64,000 nucleotides of DNA from Chaetoderma sp. LZ-2023a. Taxonomy: Eukaryota > Mollusca > Caudofoveata > Chaetodermatida > Chaetodermatidae. The position numbers and the translations under genes were made by a program. Shown piece after piece: positions 21,801 to 33,889 of this stretch (positions are counted from its first letter, which is position 1; each line of letters opens with the position of its first letter). The stretch is taken from NCBI GenBank assembly GCA_034401795.1, contig CM067373.1, positions 41,795,781 through 41,859,780 of the forward strand, given 5' to 3'. The notes under the pieces are model-generated. The model was not told the origin of the DNA, made no database searches, and saw only the letters and a program-made list of their open reading frames with translations.

Positions 21801-22731
21801 AATGGCTCAGAAAGGCATTAGATACATTGGCGACATTATCAATCATAGGTCCAGGAAATTGAAATCCTTAGCTGAAATTGCACACATTACTCAGCTAAGG
21901 CCAATAGACACCATGCGATTATTGATCCGGCTATACCAAGCTATACCAAAAGAATGGCTCACTTTGCCTAATGGACAAATCAACAAAGATGAACCTACTT
22001 TGAAATTAATGTACAATGACAAAGAATTTTCCTGTCACATGACGGCTAAGAATTGGTATTCATTGCTGACACAACCCCTGCTTAGCCTTCCAAAATGTAT
22101 AGCGTCATGGGAGCGGCATGGATTCCATATTACAGATTGGGAATTGGTATGGAACAACATACATTTGCCAAATATACCGAACCAGGCAAAAGATTTAGTC
22201 TGTCGATTAATTCACCGGAGACTTTGGTTAAAACACCTTATGAGTAAGGCAAACATGTGTACTGAGGATGAGAACAACTGTGTATTTTGCACAAGTTCGG
22301 AAGAAACGTTAATGCATCTGTTCACTGATTGTCCTGTAATAGTTCAATTCTGGGTATATGTAGAGAAAACATTGTCACATCTCTGTGTGCCTAGAACTGA
22401 TCTAACCACTAGAACAATTCTGTTTCGTGAATTAGGAAATGGCATGTTGAAGAATGATAAGACAATCACCATATGCTGCTTAAGCATTGGTGTTTGGAGT
22501 ATTTGGAAACACCGTTGTTCATTTATATATGATAGTAACATTTGCCGTACTTTGGATCATTTGGATACATTGAAGGCGTTATTTGATGGATTGCTGTCGC
22601 ATAACATAAGAGGGGAATTTTATAAATATATAAACAGTCGGAAGTTAGAAACCTTTAGAAATACATGGTGCAGAGGCGACCTAGTATGTCTTGAGAATGT
22701 GAATCTTGTCATTAAAAACCGCCATGACTAG
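18876..22731 (+). pseudogene. Copy E ORF2: intact endonuclease, broken reverse transcriptase
   Basis: The ATG at 18876 opens 328 codons containing a complete APE endonuclease: LNCRG (residues 16-20), QETK (45-48), YAPAS (121-125), GGDFNC (150-155), DRIY (214-217) and SDHD (237-240). Breaks follow near 19855, 20050, 20280 (TGA), 20620 and 20962. The last part, 20959-22731, is a 590-codon open frame starting just before the reverse transcriptase active site, which reads YCDD at 20986-20997 rather than YADD. A terminal CX2CX8HX4C motif lies near 22286-22335. It is the longest open ORF2 stretch in the window. Expected full length is about 1,285 residues. It is a relatively young but inactive copy. 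Confidence 0.88.
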
Positions 22732-23779
22732 TAAGACCTATGTTTTGGCGCAATCTGGTTTATTTTAATTCACATATGTGCTAATAGGTTTTTTGTATCA
22801 TTGTAGCAACATTTTTTATAGGTGTCTTGTGTATTAATATGTGGATGGCATTCGTTGGTTAACTTTGAACCACAGTCCTGTTTGTAACCCCTTATAATTA
22901 TATTTGCTGGAATTATTATTTGATTATACATATGCAGTAACAGTGGATTTCGGTGCGTGTGTTTGGTAGGTTGCTGTGTGAAGCAACAACATCTGCTTCA
23001 CGTAGTAACGGCTTCAGCAAACGCATAGGCTCCAATTATCACAGCTAATCAGATTATGAATGTAACCAATTTTGGAGCATTTGCTCTGACAGGGTTAAAA
23101 TGTGTACCAATGGGCAAGTGTTCATTTGAACAGGTTAAGCCATATTGTATTTGACAGTTAAAAAAATAGTTGATTTATATTCCAATGCTTTTATTACTAA
23201 TGTTTGTTCCGGGGTAATTTTAGAATCTGGATCCCAAAGTAAATTGCATTCGACTAAAATAAATTTAACATTCAATCTAAGCTGTTTCCTAATAATAGAT
23301 TGTAAATACTTAGCCTGTATACACATAATTGTGTTTATACCGGGATAATTACGGAATCTCTATTTCTCAATCGTTTGTTAAGGTTCAACCCTCTTCATCT
23401 ATGTAGGTTGCATTGTCGCTTCAATGCGCTCAGTGTAATATCTTAGCGCTTACATTTTATAGATTATCCTGCGGGGCATTGATTATTGATTAATTTGTTC
23501 CTGATTGACTGTGTGTCTTAAATACGTCCGATCGCTGTATTTATTTCTCAGCCTATGCTCGCGTGAGCTTTTAAAATTTTAATGGAATGTTATTGGGCTA
23601 GTAGCTGGGAATTTTTAAAGGGAAACATCTAGCTCTTTTGAATTTTTAGATTAATTGTTTGACCATCATATATTTATTGTTTATTTATACATATGACTGA
23701 TATAATCGTTGTTCTCTTGATTTATCCTATGTTTAATGTTCTTTTCAGTCAGTATATTTTTGGGTACTATGGATCTCCA
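22732..23779 (+). other. Copy E 3' UTR
   Basis: Non-coding. Contains TTGTTCCGGGGTAATTTTAG near 23205 and a weaker ACCGGGATAATTACGGAATC near 23339, a motif also found in family 1 3' UTRs. No ORF is credible here. Confidence 0.7.
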
Positions 23780-23797
23780 CACGATCCATTGATCGTG
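23780..23797 (+). promoter_or_regulatory. Family 2 terminal 3' hairpin, copy E
   Basis: Perfect 7 bp stem CACGATC / GATCGTG with loop CATT, 15 bases before (GTA)n. Copy F has the same hairpin in slightly decayed form at 38755-38772. Confidence 0.75.
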
Positions 23798-23812
23798 CTA
23801 CCAAAAAAAAAA

Positions 23813-24177
<365 letters not shown>

Positions 24178-24666
24178 CATCTGAACTGAAATTTGTGCGT
24201 AACCTGTTTGCTAAAAAAGTTGGTTAAAAGTTGGGTGAAATAGAGCAACATTCTATTTTTCCAGCACAGCAAAGTTTTGCGTTCGTATTAATATGGTCGT
24301 ACTATGTTCACACACGGCAGCCAGCCTCACCCTTTCCACATCCTTATCTATCTATCACTATCTTATATGATCACCCTTAGCGACCCGTATAAAATGTTGA
24401 TTAAAGTGAAAATAACTTTGACTGTAATATGTGACAGCAACAGATTCCAGTTACCCAACCAACAAGGGAACAATCCCACTGGACATTATCCCACCCAGAC
24501 AAAATCCCACCAGACATAATCCCACCTGGGCAAAATCCCACCAGCCATAATCCCACCCAGACAATATCTCACCAGACATAATCACACCTGGACAAAATCC
24601 CACCCGGACAAAATTCCACCCGTTCATAATACCAATTTGTAAAATCGCTACCATTGAGTCATACAA
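24178..24666 (+). repeat. Unit X, complete copy
   Basis: About 490 bases between two GTA arrays: a leading segment (CTGAACTGAAATTTGTGCG to about 24290), a central AT-rich part, the AATCCCACC.GACA minisatellite (24472-24623) and a terminal segment ending CCATTGAGTCATAC. The second complete copy is at 31588-32073. No ORF is supported. It may be a non-autonomous element or a satellite-like unit that carries the GTA target. Confidence 0.85.
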
Positions 24667-24741
24667 TAGTAGTAGTAGTAGTAGTAGGAGTAGGAGTAGG
24701 AGTAGGAGTAGGAGTAGGAGTAGGAGTAGGAGTAGGAGTAG

Positions 24742-24776
<35 letters not shown>
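24667..24776 (+). repeat. (GTA)n with (GTAGGA)n block, 5' junction of copy C
   Basis: GTA triplets flank a central block of about ten GTAGGA hexamers (24686-24745). The array ends directly at the 5' end of copy C. Confidence 0.95.
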
Positions 24777-24777
<1 letters not shown>

Positions 24778-25193
24778 ACGCACGCGTTTATTTAGCTCTG
24801 CAATTGCTGCCCGAATTTGCTAGTTTCTAGCGCGATTTTGTAGATAAATTTTATAAATATATTTCGTATTAGTATTTCCTTTCAAACTTTATGTTTAATT
24901 TATAAATTCTTGTCTTGGATGGAGCGCATTTTGTGTCTCCATTTTCTAAAGGCATTCCTCTTAGCTGGCGGTTTCCGCCATTTAATAGGGCTCCTCTTAC
25001 TGTGGTCAATGCAATACATTTCTCCCCGTGCCAGTCTGCTATTTCTATAGTTCGTAGGCTAGCGCATTATATTTGGCAAGATCGCTTGAGTGAGTGGATT
25101 TAATTCCTTTGTCATTTGTAAGCACAAGCCTAGTTCTTTAACTATATAAATCCTTATAGTCAGTTGGCTGTCCCCGGTCAACTCGAACAGACT

Positions 25194-25389
25194 AACAAAT
25201 ATATGACTGTACTATCTATTCATATATTTGTTAGTATACTTTAATCGGCTAGGTGTTAGTGAACCACTTAGAAAGTGGTTCAAACTAACAAATATACGAC
25301 TGTACTCTCTATTTGTATATTTGTTGGTAGACGTCAGGGTTTCAAAAGGGGACACTATTTATTTAGTGTTTAGCTCTTTCCCTGACGTC
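25194..25389 (+). promoter_or_regulatory. Chain of four inverted repeats in the 5' UTR of copy C
   Basis: AACAAATATATGA / TCATATATTTGTT (25194-25232, perfect), GAACCACTT / AAGTGGTTC (25261-25281, perfect), AACAAATATACGA / TTGTATATTTGTT (25287-25325, one G-U pair) and GACGTCAGGG / CCCTGACGTC (25330-25389, perfect). The chain ends 69 bases before the ORF1 ATG at 25459. Confidence 0.75.
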
Positions 25390-25458
25390 CTGGTGTTATA
25401 TAAGTATATATTTATTTTATATTGTAGTAGTATGGGGTTCCTCCTTTGATAAACCACC

Positions 25459-26814
25459 ATGGCAACCTATAAGCGTACCCTAAGCCTTAAAATAACAACT
25501 AAGGGGTGGGGTGTCATGGCTATCGATGTGTATCATGGGTTAAAAGACATCGGTGGCGCGGGACCTGCTACTTTGCAGGGGCTTATCAATGTTACGAAAA
25601 CTGTATGGAATGTAACAGTGTCAAATGAGGGGGTCAAGGAAAAGCTTCTGGAAGATGCTCTTATTGTAAAAGTTGAAGTTTGTAATGTAGAGGAAATCGA
25701 GTCAGATAGGTTGCTAGTGAAGATGAAAGTTCCACCAGAAATTCCAGATGACAGAATCATGAGTGAACTCAAGAAGTATGGCAAAGTGCAAAAGATTGAA
25801 CTGGAAACGTATCCCTTTGACAGAACGCTAGAAAACCGTGTAAGATGTATTTGGTTTGATAAAGTGGATAGCCCTTTACCAAGCAGATTGACGCTTGATG
25901 GCAGCTTTGTCCTGCCCTTATGGTATAGAGGGAAAATTAAAGAATGCTGGATCTGCCTAAGTACTGACCATTTGGCAACAGATTGTCCCAATCGAAACAA
26001 ATGTTTGCTCTGTGGTTCAGTTGACCATTTTAAATGGCGCTGTCCAAAAAATCAAAACAAGCCCTCAGTATCAGGAGATAATCGCCCATTAAAGGATGCA
26101 ACTAAGTCAAATGCTTCTGAAGCAACCGCTACGGAAGCTGTTGTTTTGGTTCATGCCACTGTAAATGACACAAACAAATCATCAAATCCTGTTAAAGTAA
26201 CTACAGTTGATGAAATTCATGTATTAGAGGAGGGTATAAACTAAAGTCAAGAAAATACTCAAAATGCAGTGGAGCCAAACGTTGCTGTAAAAGACACGCA
26301 GGAAAATGATGATCTTACAGAAGAGCCAGTCTACAATTCCTTAGAAGATGAATTAAAATTAGGACAGGATAAGGTTAGGACTCAGAAGACAGAAAGTTCA
26401 GTCGATTTTCCGCTAAGCCCACTTGATTTAAGTCAGCTTGAAGATATGTTAAATGATGCTTCTGCCAAATGTTACTTAAGTAACAATAAGCGTCATAAAG
26501 AAGACAATAGCTCAGAATCTGAGATTGAAGTAAATGATATGGATGATGATACAATGTCAGTTGCAGAATCAGATGTGTCCATTCAAACACAGAGTTCACA
26601 GATGAAAGATGAAATGGTAATGTACCGATCAGAAGGGGGTGAAGTGTTAGTGCCATATGTAATGGCGAGAGGCGTGAAATATCGTCTACCGCGCCATGAT
26701 TCTGATATTTCCAAATATGAATATTTGTCTGTGGTAGAACTAGGAAATATTGAATCGGCACGAAAATTAGGTAAATGGTCTAAGAAACGAGCTAAAAAAC
26801 CCAAATCTAGTTAA
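25459..26814 (+). pseudogene. Copy C ORF1 with one premature stop
   Basis: Reads in one frame for 451 codons except for a TAA at 26242-26244 after codon 261. The N-terminal region aligns with copy A ORF1 (KRTLS.KITTK..GV...V.HGLKD). Two CX2CX4HX4C knuckles lie at about residues 163-195, encoded near 25945-26045. The C-terminal part is acidic, then basic (KKRAKKPKSS). A single base change could have made the stop, so this copy decayed recently. The true stop at 26812-26814 lies four bases before the ORF2 ATG. Confidence 0.87.
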
Positions 26815-26818
26815 TCTA

Positions 26819-29800
26819 ATGATGGCGGTTGTAAACATCATTTTACAAATTATGATTATCTGCACCATCAATTGCAGAGGATTAAATACCGAATTCAAGC
26901 AGCGCCACATGCTTGAAGAATTAGCAAACGAGAGAGTTGATATTGCTTTTCTACAAGAGACCAAAATTCAAAAAGCTGAAGTGTATGAATCTCTCAAAGA
27001 TATTTCAAAAGGGCAGATTTTTTTTTCTTTATCACAAGATAATAGCGCGGGGGTGGCCATTCTTATCCTGTCCCGCTGTCTCAACTATGTTGACGTTATA
27101 TCGTCGTCATCAGATCCAAATGGACGATGGATTTGTGTATCAATTGATGTACTAAACACAAGTTTAAATTTGATGTGCCTTTATGCACCTACCTCTCATC
27201 AATTGTGCCGTGAATTTCTAAATGATGTTTCCACAATAATTCAAGACAGAACGCCTGAAAACCTAATTATGGGCGGTGACTTTAATTGCATATTAGAAGA
27301 GGCTAGAGACATAAGACTCTACGTCTAATTTTAATGACACATCGCATAATATTTTGAAACACATTTGTGAAAATAAAAGCTTGTTAGACACTTATCGGAT
27401 TGAAAATCCAGAAGGCCAGGAATTGACTTGGTTTTCAACCGATGGAAGCTTAGCTTCAAGGTTAGACAGGATCTATGTAGAACGTTCATTGAAAGGTTAC
27501 ATGTGTAAAACTAACATAAAACCAGTAACTTTCTCTGATCACAATATGTTTTCCATCACATTAGACAATGCTGACTGGGTCAAACGAGGAGATGGATTTT
27601 GGATGCACTTAACGCTACCGCAAATGTGTGGAAAGTTGTTGGAGGCATTGGGATAAAAGAAGAGGTTCGTATGAATGTATAACAGACTGGTGGGAAGATG
27701 CTAAATCAGACCTGAAATATATTTCAAGACAGTATTCCATTAGGAAAGCACGTGAAATACGAAAGTGTAAAAAGGCGCTTCAGAGGTCGTTGTGCAAAAT
27801 TAATAAGAAAATTAATGATGGAGAATATAATTATTACGAACTATTAGTTAAATTAAAAGGTAGACTAAATGAAATAGAGCAATATCAGTTTGATGGCGCC
27901 AAAATAAGGTCAAGAGCACAAATGCACACCGAGGGCGAAAAGCCTACACGTTACTTTTGTAACTTGGAAAAAGCAAGAGGTATAGAGAAATTAATGCCCT
28001 CACTGAAGACTAATGATGGAGTATCAGTGTGCTCAAATGCAGAAATGATTGAAACAGTATCCGAATTTTACAAATCATTGTATAAATCTGAGGGAAGCGA
28101 GGAAACTGCAACTAGAGATGTTTTAGCTAATATAACGAAAAGACTTCCAGATTCATGTCGCGAAAGCTGTGACCAATCAATAACAATTGATGATTTGACA
28201 ATATCCCTCAAAGGTATGAAGTTAGAAAGGTCTCCTGGATGTGACGGACTTCCAGTTGAATTTTATCAAACATTCTGGCACATATTTGGGCCAGTATTAA
28301 AAGAAATAGCAACCAGCATTTTTAAGCAAGGGCATCTCCCTACATCGATGGCCCACGCATATGTTCAGCTTATATACAAGAGGGGTGACAGAAATAAAAT
28401 GCAGAATTATAAACCAATCTCTCTACTCTGTGTAGATTATAAGATTATTACTCGGGCACTAACATTAAAACTTGGCGCAGTCCTAGGCGAAGTCATTCAT
28501 GATGATCAAACCTGCTCTGTGCCAGGAAGATCAATATTAAACAACACTTTGCTTATACGGGACCTTATTCAATTAGTTGAAAAGGATTGTATCCCAGCAG
28601 CAATAATAGCACTTGATAACGAGGCGTTTGACAGACTAGAATGGGATTTCTTGTTTAAGTCTTTAGACCATATTGGCTTTGGTTCAAGATTTATTAAATG
28701 GGTCAATATTTTATATACTGATATAACAAGTTGCTATTTAGTTAACAATCAGCTATCCAAACCTGTAGTGTTGGAACGAGGTGTCAGACAGGGTTGCTCA
28801 CTGTCCCCGCTTCTATTCGTCATAGCTATGGAATCGTTGGGGGCCACATTGAGGCAACGCAATGACTTTCAAGGAATATGTATACGTGGTGTAGAAAGGC
28901 CACTAAAGGTTTCTCAATATGCAGATGACTGTGTTTGCGGGTAAAAATACGGATTTTAGAATTTTAAATGGAGTATTAACAGATTTTCAAAAGGCATCAG
29001 GACTTAAAGTCAATAAAGATAAATCTAAGGGATTGTTTTTGGGAGATTGGAAGGGCAGAACTGATAATGTGATGGATATTAACTGCTCAAATGATGTCAT
29101 AAAAATTGTGGGTATTTACTTTAGTAGAGAACAAAATGTATTACTAAACTGGGAAGAAAGGATATCCAAGCTAAAGTGTGCATTACTAAATTGGAAACGA
29201 CGTCGCCTAACTGTCTTTGGCAGGACATTTGTCCTTAATAATTTAATTTTATCTGGACTGTGGTATACCACTTCTGTAGTTCATATGCCCAAATCAGTAG
29301 AGTCAAAGATCAACACGTTACATTTGTCCTTCTTATGGGAGGACAATGCCCATTTAGTATCACAGTCAATCCTCACCAATGAAAAGCATGCCGGAGGCCT
29401 GGATTTGGTTAATGTTTCAGCAAAGTGTGCTTCTTTAAAATTGAAATTCTTGAATAAGTTACTTACTTCAAACTCATCTTGGTCAAGTGTTTCAAGGGCA
29501 CTTCTCCAAAGGTACGTTGACCCATTTCCAGTAGAATGTTTATTTATGTGCAATAAATTGCCACCTAATCATCAAAAGATTCCAAATGTATATAAAGAAC
29601 AGCTCGAAGCCTTAAAAATATTTACACGATCAATGCCACAACCCAATTGTTGGGAACATGATTTGGAGCAACGTCTTTGGGGCAACGAGTTGATTCGTGA
29701 TAATGATGATGTATTATATTTGCCCTCTATGGCCAAAAATGGTATTCAATATTTACGTGACTTGGTAAATCCGAAATCTCGTAAATGGATTGCGATGCAA

Positions 29801-30650
29801 GATGTAGCAAGAATAACATCAATGAGACATATTGATGCTGAGCGCTTATTTGTTAGAATAAAGAATGCAATACCTGCTGTATGGTTCAAATTGCCGAAAG
29901 CACGTGGCAACATTGATATGTTGCAACCAACATTAGTATTTATGTCAGAACATATAAAATACAACATGGCATCTAGAGACTGGTATAGAATTCTAATGCA
30001 AAGTCGGAGACAGACTCCTATTGTGGTTAGGCATTGGAACAATTTAGAATGCACGCCAAGAACTGGGAAAATGCCTGGAAAGCAATACATCTACCTTGTC
30101 TACCAGGAAATGCACGGGACCTGGCATGGCGATTACTCCATCGAAGGCTATGGGTCGGTCATCTTACTTATATGTGTAAAATATCAAGTACAGACCAGTG
30201 CTTATTATGTAATACTGAGGAGGAAACGATAGACCATCTATTTACTCAGTGTTGCATAACTACAGGCTTGTGGGTATATATCAATATGCTCCTTGCTAAA
30301 TTTGAAACCAAATATGTGAATTTAGTGGCTGAAACAATTTTGTTCAAAGATTGCTCAACTATCGGACGAATCATAGCAAGGAGAAAGAATTGTTAATAAC
30401 CCTGTTATCTGTAGGAGTGTGAGCCATCTGGAAGCATCGGTGTTCAGAGGCCAGAGATAAAACCGGCAACAACCATCAGAGAGCCATGCAAGCTATATTT
30501 CGATCATTGTTGATAAACTGCATTCATTGTGAATTTTACAGGCTAGTAGAACATGGGAGAGAAAGTAGATTTAAAGACGTATGGTGCAAAACTGGCCTAG
30601 TATCGATTGAATACGGATATCTAAAAATATCAGAAGCGGAACTTGTATAA
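26819..30650 (+). pseudogene. Copy C ORF2, broken by a few indels
   Basis: The ATG at 26819 opens the endonuclease (INCRG, QETK, YAPTS, GGDFNC) to a frame break near 27320. The next pieces carry FSDHN and ADWVKRGDGFW (to about 27610), then 27628-28944 spans the linker and reverse transcriptase up to YAD at 28918-28929. There a five-base deletion directly after the active site shifts frame. 28919-30060 carries thumb and C-terminal regions; a loss near 30055 and an in-frame TGA near 30421 follow. The terminal CX2C...H...C lies near 30201-30255. The family stop TAA is at 30648-30650. Total about 1,277 codons. Confidence 0.88.
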
Positions 30651-31530
30651 GCTAGCACACTCGCCGCATTGCTGTATATTGATAAATGCTATTTTAATTT
30701 AATTTAATTGCCTTTATTTTAAAATTGTAATGCCTTAGGAGACTCTAATCTTGACGAATATCCTAACCTTGGGATCAGAATATTTAAATATCAAATGAGC
30801 ATTATGTCAATATTCTGAAGGTGATCCGATTTTCAAGGTAACAGAGTGTGATATCTTACAATTAGCTTCCTGTTGTAAATGTTTACTGTAGGTGTATTTG
30901 TTCCAGGGTAATTTGCAAAAACTTACAATGAAGTAAATTTAGAATGTGAACCCAGAGCACCATCTAAGTAGTCCTAGTTTGTATACGTTTGCTTTGTGCA
31001 TTATATTATATAAAGGCTACTACGTCCATCGGGTATTTAATAATCGGCTAACTGGCGTCAATGAGTGACTTTTTGTTACTTATTGATGAGTCACCTCGCT
31101 ACTTGTTGGCGAGCTGCACTCGCCATCTGGCCCTACTTAGTACTGCTACGTTAAACTACATATGATCTACTTAGCCTGCCGGTTATGAATCGGCTCAATG
31201 GCATCAATGATTAGCAGTAGCTTACTGCTAATTATTGATGAGTGGCTTTACCACTTGTTGGTTAGCTATGCTCGCCATTTGGGCCTACTACTACACGGTG
31301 TGCAAATAGCAATGTCTTTGTTGAATTATGTTATGTTATCAGCTCTTTATTACTTATGTTTTCTATGTAGTTATGCCACGGTTGTGGTATATGATAATAG
31401 AGTATTTTAGCTTGCACTGTTTTGTCATGTTAGGTTTGTATTGTTATTCTATTAATAAAATCCTGCTATTTCAACCGATTTTTTATGGGGGTTTGCAAGC
31501 CTTTTTAAAGGAGTTCCTCCGGGAAGTGTA
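30651..31530 (+). other. Copy C 3' UTR
   Basis: Contains TTGTTCCAGGGTAATTT near 30898 and a partial duplication of the family 1 module (first copy about 31018-31140, second 31175-31290), including a TTAGCAGTA / TACTGCTAA inverted repeat near 31210. Non-coding. Confidence 0.75.
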
Positions 31531-31551
31531 TCCGACTGCGTCAGCGTCGGA
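31531..31551 (+). promoter_or_regulatory. Family 1 terminal 3' hairpin, copy C
   Basis: Perfect TCCGAC / GTCGGA stem with nine-base loop, then CTTTC, 13 A and a short (GTA)n. Confidence 0.72.
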
Positions 31552-31569
31552 CTTTCAAAAAAAAAAAAA

Positions 31570-32073
31570 GTAGTAGTAGTAGTAGTAACGGCAGAACTGA
31601 AATTTGCGCGTAACCTGCTTGCTGAAAAGGTTGGTTAAAAGTTGGTTGAAATAGAGCAACGTTCTATTTTTCCAGCACAGCAAAGTTTTGCGTTCGTATT
31701 AACATGGTCGTACTACGTTCACACACTGCAGCCACCCTCACTCTTTCCATATCCTTATATATCTATCACTATCTTAGATGATCACCCTTAGCGACCCATA
31801 TAAAATACTGATTAAAGTGAAAATAACTTCGACTGGAATATGTGACAGCAACAGATTCCAGGTACCTAACCAACAAGGGAACAATCCCACTGGACATTAT
31901 CCCACCCAGACAAAATCCCACCAGACATAATCCCACCTGGGCAAAATCCCACCAGACATAATCCCACCCAGACAAAATCTCACCAGACATAATCCCACCT
32001 GGACAAAATCCCACCCGGACAAAATTCCACCAGTTCATAATACCAATTTGTAAAATCGCTACCATTGAATCAT
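31570..32073 (+). repeat. Short (GTA)n and second complete unit X
   Basis: Six GTA triplets (31570-31587) lead into unit X, which matches 24178-24664 throughout, including the minisatellite (31883-32032) and the terminal CCATTGAATCAT. The order GTA, X, microsatellite is the same as at 23813-24776. Confidence 0.9.
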
Positions 32074-32084
32074 GCAGCAGCAGC

Positions 32085-32115
<31 letters not shown>

Positions 32116-32123
32116 GCAGCAGC
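32074..32123 (+). repeat. (GCA)n(GCG)n(GCA)n microsatellite
   Basis: Takes the position of the GTA array downstream of unit X and directly precedes the 5' end of copy F. No GTA triplet remains on this side. Confidence 0.93.
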
Positions 32124-32542
32124 CAATCATAGCACATGCTGTCTTTTGGCTCTGCTAATTACATCGATTTTAGACGGTTTCTACCACTCACCCATGCGTA
32201 ATTTGTGTCCGGTTGTTGTATAAGTGTTAGCTTAGTTATATTTAATTTTGCAAGTTTTGTTGTGGGAGGTCGTTTTTTCCGACGAAAGTTTTCAGGCTGC
32301 AGTAATTTATTTATCACTGCTATGGCCATTTCAGCCGGCCACCTCTGTTGTGTATTGCTTTTTCTGTCCTATTGTTGTTGGGATTGTTCCCGTTTCACGG
32401 TCCGTTATACTAGCGCTTTTATTGTTGGCTGATTTTATATTCTGTCTGTCAGTGCTGGATTTTCAGTTGTAGAGAGAGTCGTACAATCTCGGCTTGCTGT
32501 TGAGCTAGAGCGCCGCTGTATTATCGCCCAATGCGTTAAAGC

Positions 32543-33886
32543 ATGTCTAGCAAATATAAACAGGAATTGAGCCTTATGGTGACGAGTGGCGGATGGAGTG
32601 TGGGGGCCATTGACCTTTATCATGGCCTGAAAGAGGTTGTTGGTTCCGGTCCCAAGATGTTAAAGGGACTGATTAATATAAGCAGCTCAATGTGGCATGT
32701 TACGGTATGCAATGAGGGAATTAAAGACAAATTATTGGAGGATGGACTGATTATCAATGGAGAAATCTGTAAGGTACAAGAGATAGATTCAGATAAATGT
32801 GCTAATTAAAGTGAAGGCGCCTTTAGAAATACCTAACGAACCAATTAGCGCAGAAATGGCCAATATGGTCTAGTAGTTTCAATCGAGAATGAGACGTACC
32901 AATTTGATCGATCTCTAGAAAATGGAGTTAGACGAGTGTGGATGAAGGATTTTCAAAACCTCTTCCAAGTATGCTCTCATACGTTTTTACTGCCGTTATG
33001 GTACAGGGACAAGATCAAGACATGTCACATTTGTACCAGTACCGACCACCTAGCTAGCGCATGTCCGCATAAGGACAAATGCTTAATTTGTGGGTCAACT
33101 GATCATTATAAATGGCGATGTAAGGAAGCAACAAAGAATCAAACTCGAAGTGCTTCAGAACCAAAGAATCACCAGGAGCCTGAACCAGCTGCTGCAACTG
33201 CCGTTTACAAAACGGCTACTGCAGCTGATGTTCATAAACCAGCTAATCCTGTGGTAGTAGACATGGCAGATTCTATTGAGGTTTTGAGCGAGAACGTGAC
33301 ACAAACTCCTGTACCAATGGCTAAGGATGTTAGTTTAACATCTGATTCAGAAAGTGTACAACTAGGGCAAACAAGATTCAGATCACAGTCCACTGAAAGC
33401 GCTGATAATTCAATACTCGATCAGGCCTCTCTGACTGTTACCTTGAAAGGCGTGGAAGGTAAAACAGATATTGCGGTTGGAGCCAGCAAAGAATTAACAA
33501 GCACCAGTTCCAGCATTCCTCGCAAGACAGAAAGTAGTCTTAAGCGGCAAAAGGATGACTCAAGTTCAGATTCTGATGTTGAAGAAGACAATGTTCATGA
33601 TATGTCATATGATTATGATGATAGCGTATCTGTTGCTGATTCGGATATATCTGTCAGTACACAGAGCTCTCAAAATGCGGAAATGGTTATGTACCACTCT
33701 GGAACAGGGCAGGCATTGATCCCTTACATAACAAAGAAGGATGTGCGCTATCGTCAGTTACGCAACGATTCTGCTGTATCAAAATATCAGCATCTGACAG
33801 TAATTGAATTAAACGCCTCAGAATTCAATGAAAAGATTGCTAAATGGGCGAAAAATAACTTGAGTAAGAAAAACAAATCAAATTAA
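32543..33886 (+). pseudogene. Copy F ORF1 with two CCHC knuckles, broken
   Basis: The ATG at 32543 opens 88 codons that align with the N-termini of family 1 ORF1 (KQELSLMVTSGGWSVGAIDL and a YHGLKEVVG box). The frame is lost near 32800 and degenerate to about 32940. The frame from 32936 then carries LPLWYRDKI and two CX2CX4HX4C knuckles at about 33027-33125, a Ser/Thr-rich acidic middle and a basic end (KNNLSKKNKSN). It shows what copy E has lost. The stop at 33884-33886 is three bases before an ATG at 33890. Confidence 0.86.
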
Positions 33887-33889
33887 AAT

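Larger units (their letters stand above)
17991..23812 (+). mobile_element. Non-LTR retrotransposon copy E (family 2), deleted in ORF1
   Basis: Starts with sequence matching the 5' end of copy F (TTTGGCTCTGCTA near 18009 and 32139). Relative to F about 0.85 kb is missing between 5' UTR and the middle of ORF1. ORF2, a 3' UTR of about 1.05 kb, a perfect terminal hairpin and an A-tail are present, followed by a long (GTA)n. Protein similarity to family 1 is clear in endonuclease and reverse transcriptase, but UTRs and terminal hairpin differ, so the two families are distinct. Confidence 0.88.
24777..31569 (+). mobile_element. Non-LTR retrotransposon copy C (family 1), full length
   Basis: About 6.8 kb between GTA arrays. 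Start GACGCACGCGTTTATTTAGC, 5' UTR with inverted repeats, ORF1 with one stop, ORF2 with a few frame breaks, 3' UTR, hairpin at 31531-31551, poly(A) tail and GTA. It is the best-preserved family 1 copy and serves here as the reference for B and D. Confidence 0.92.
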
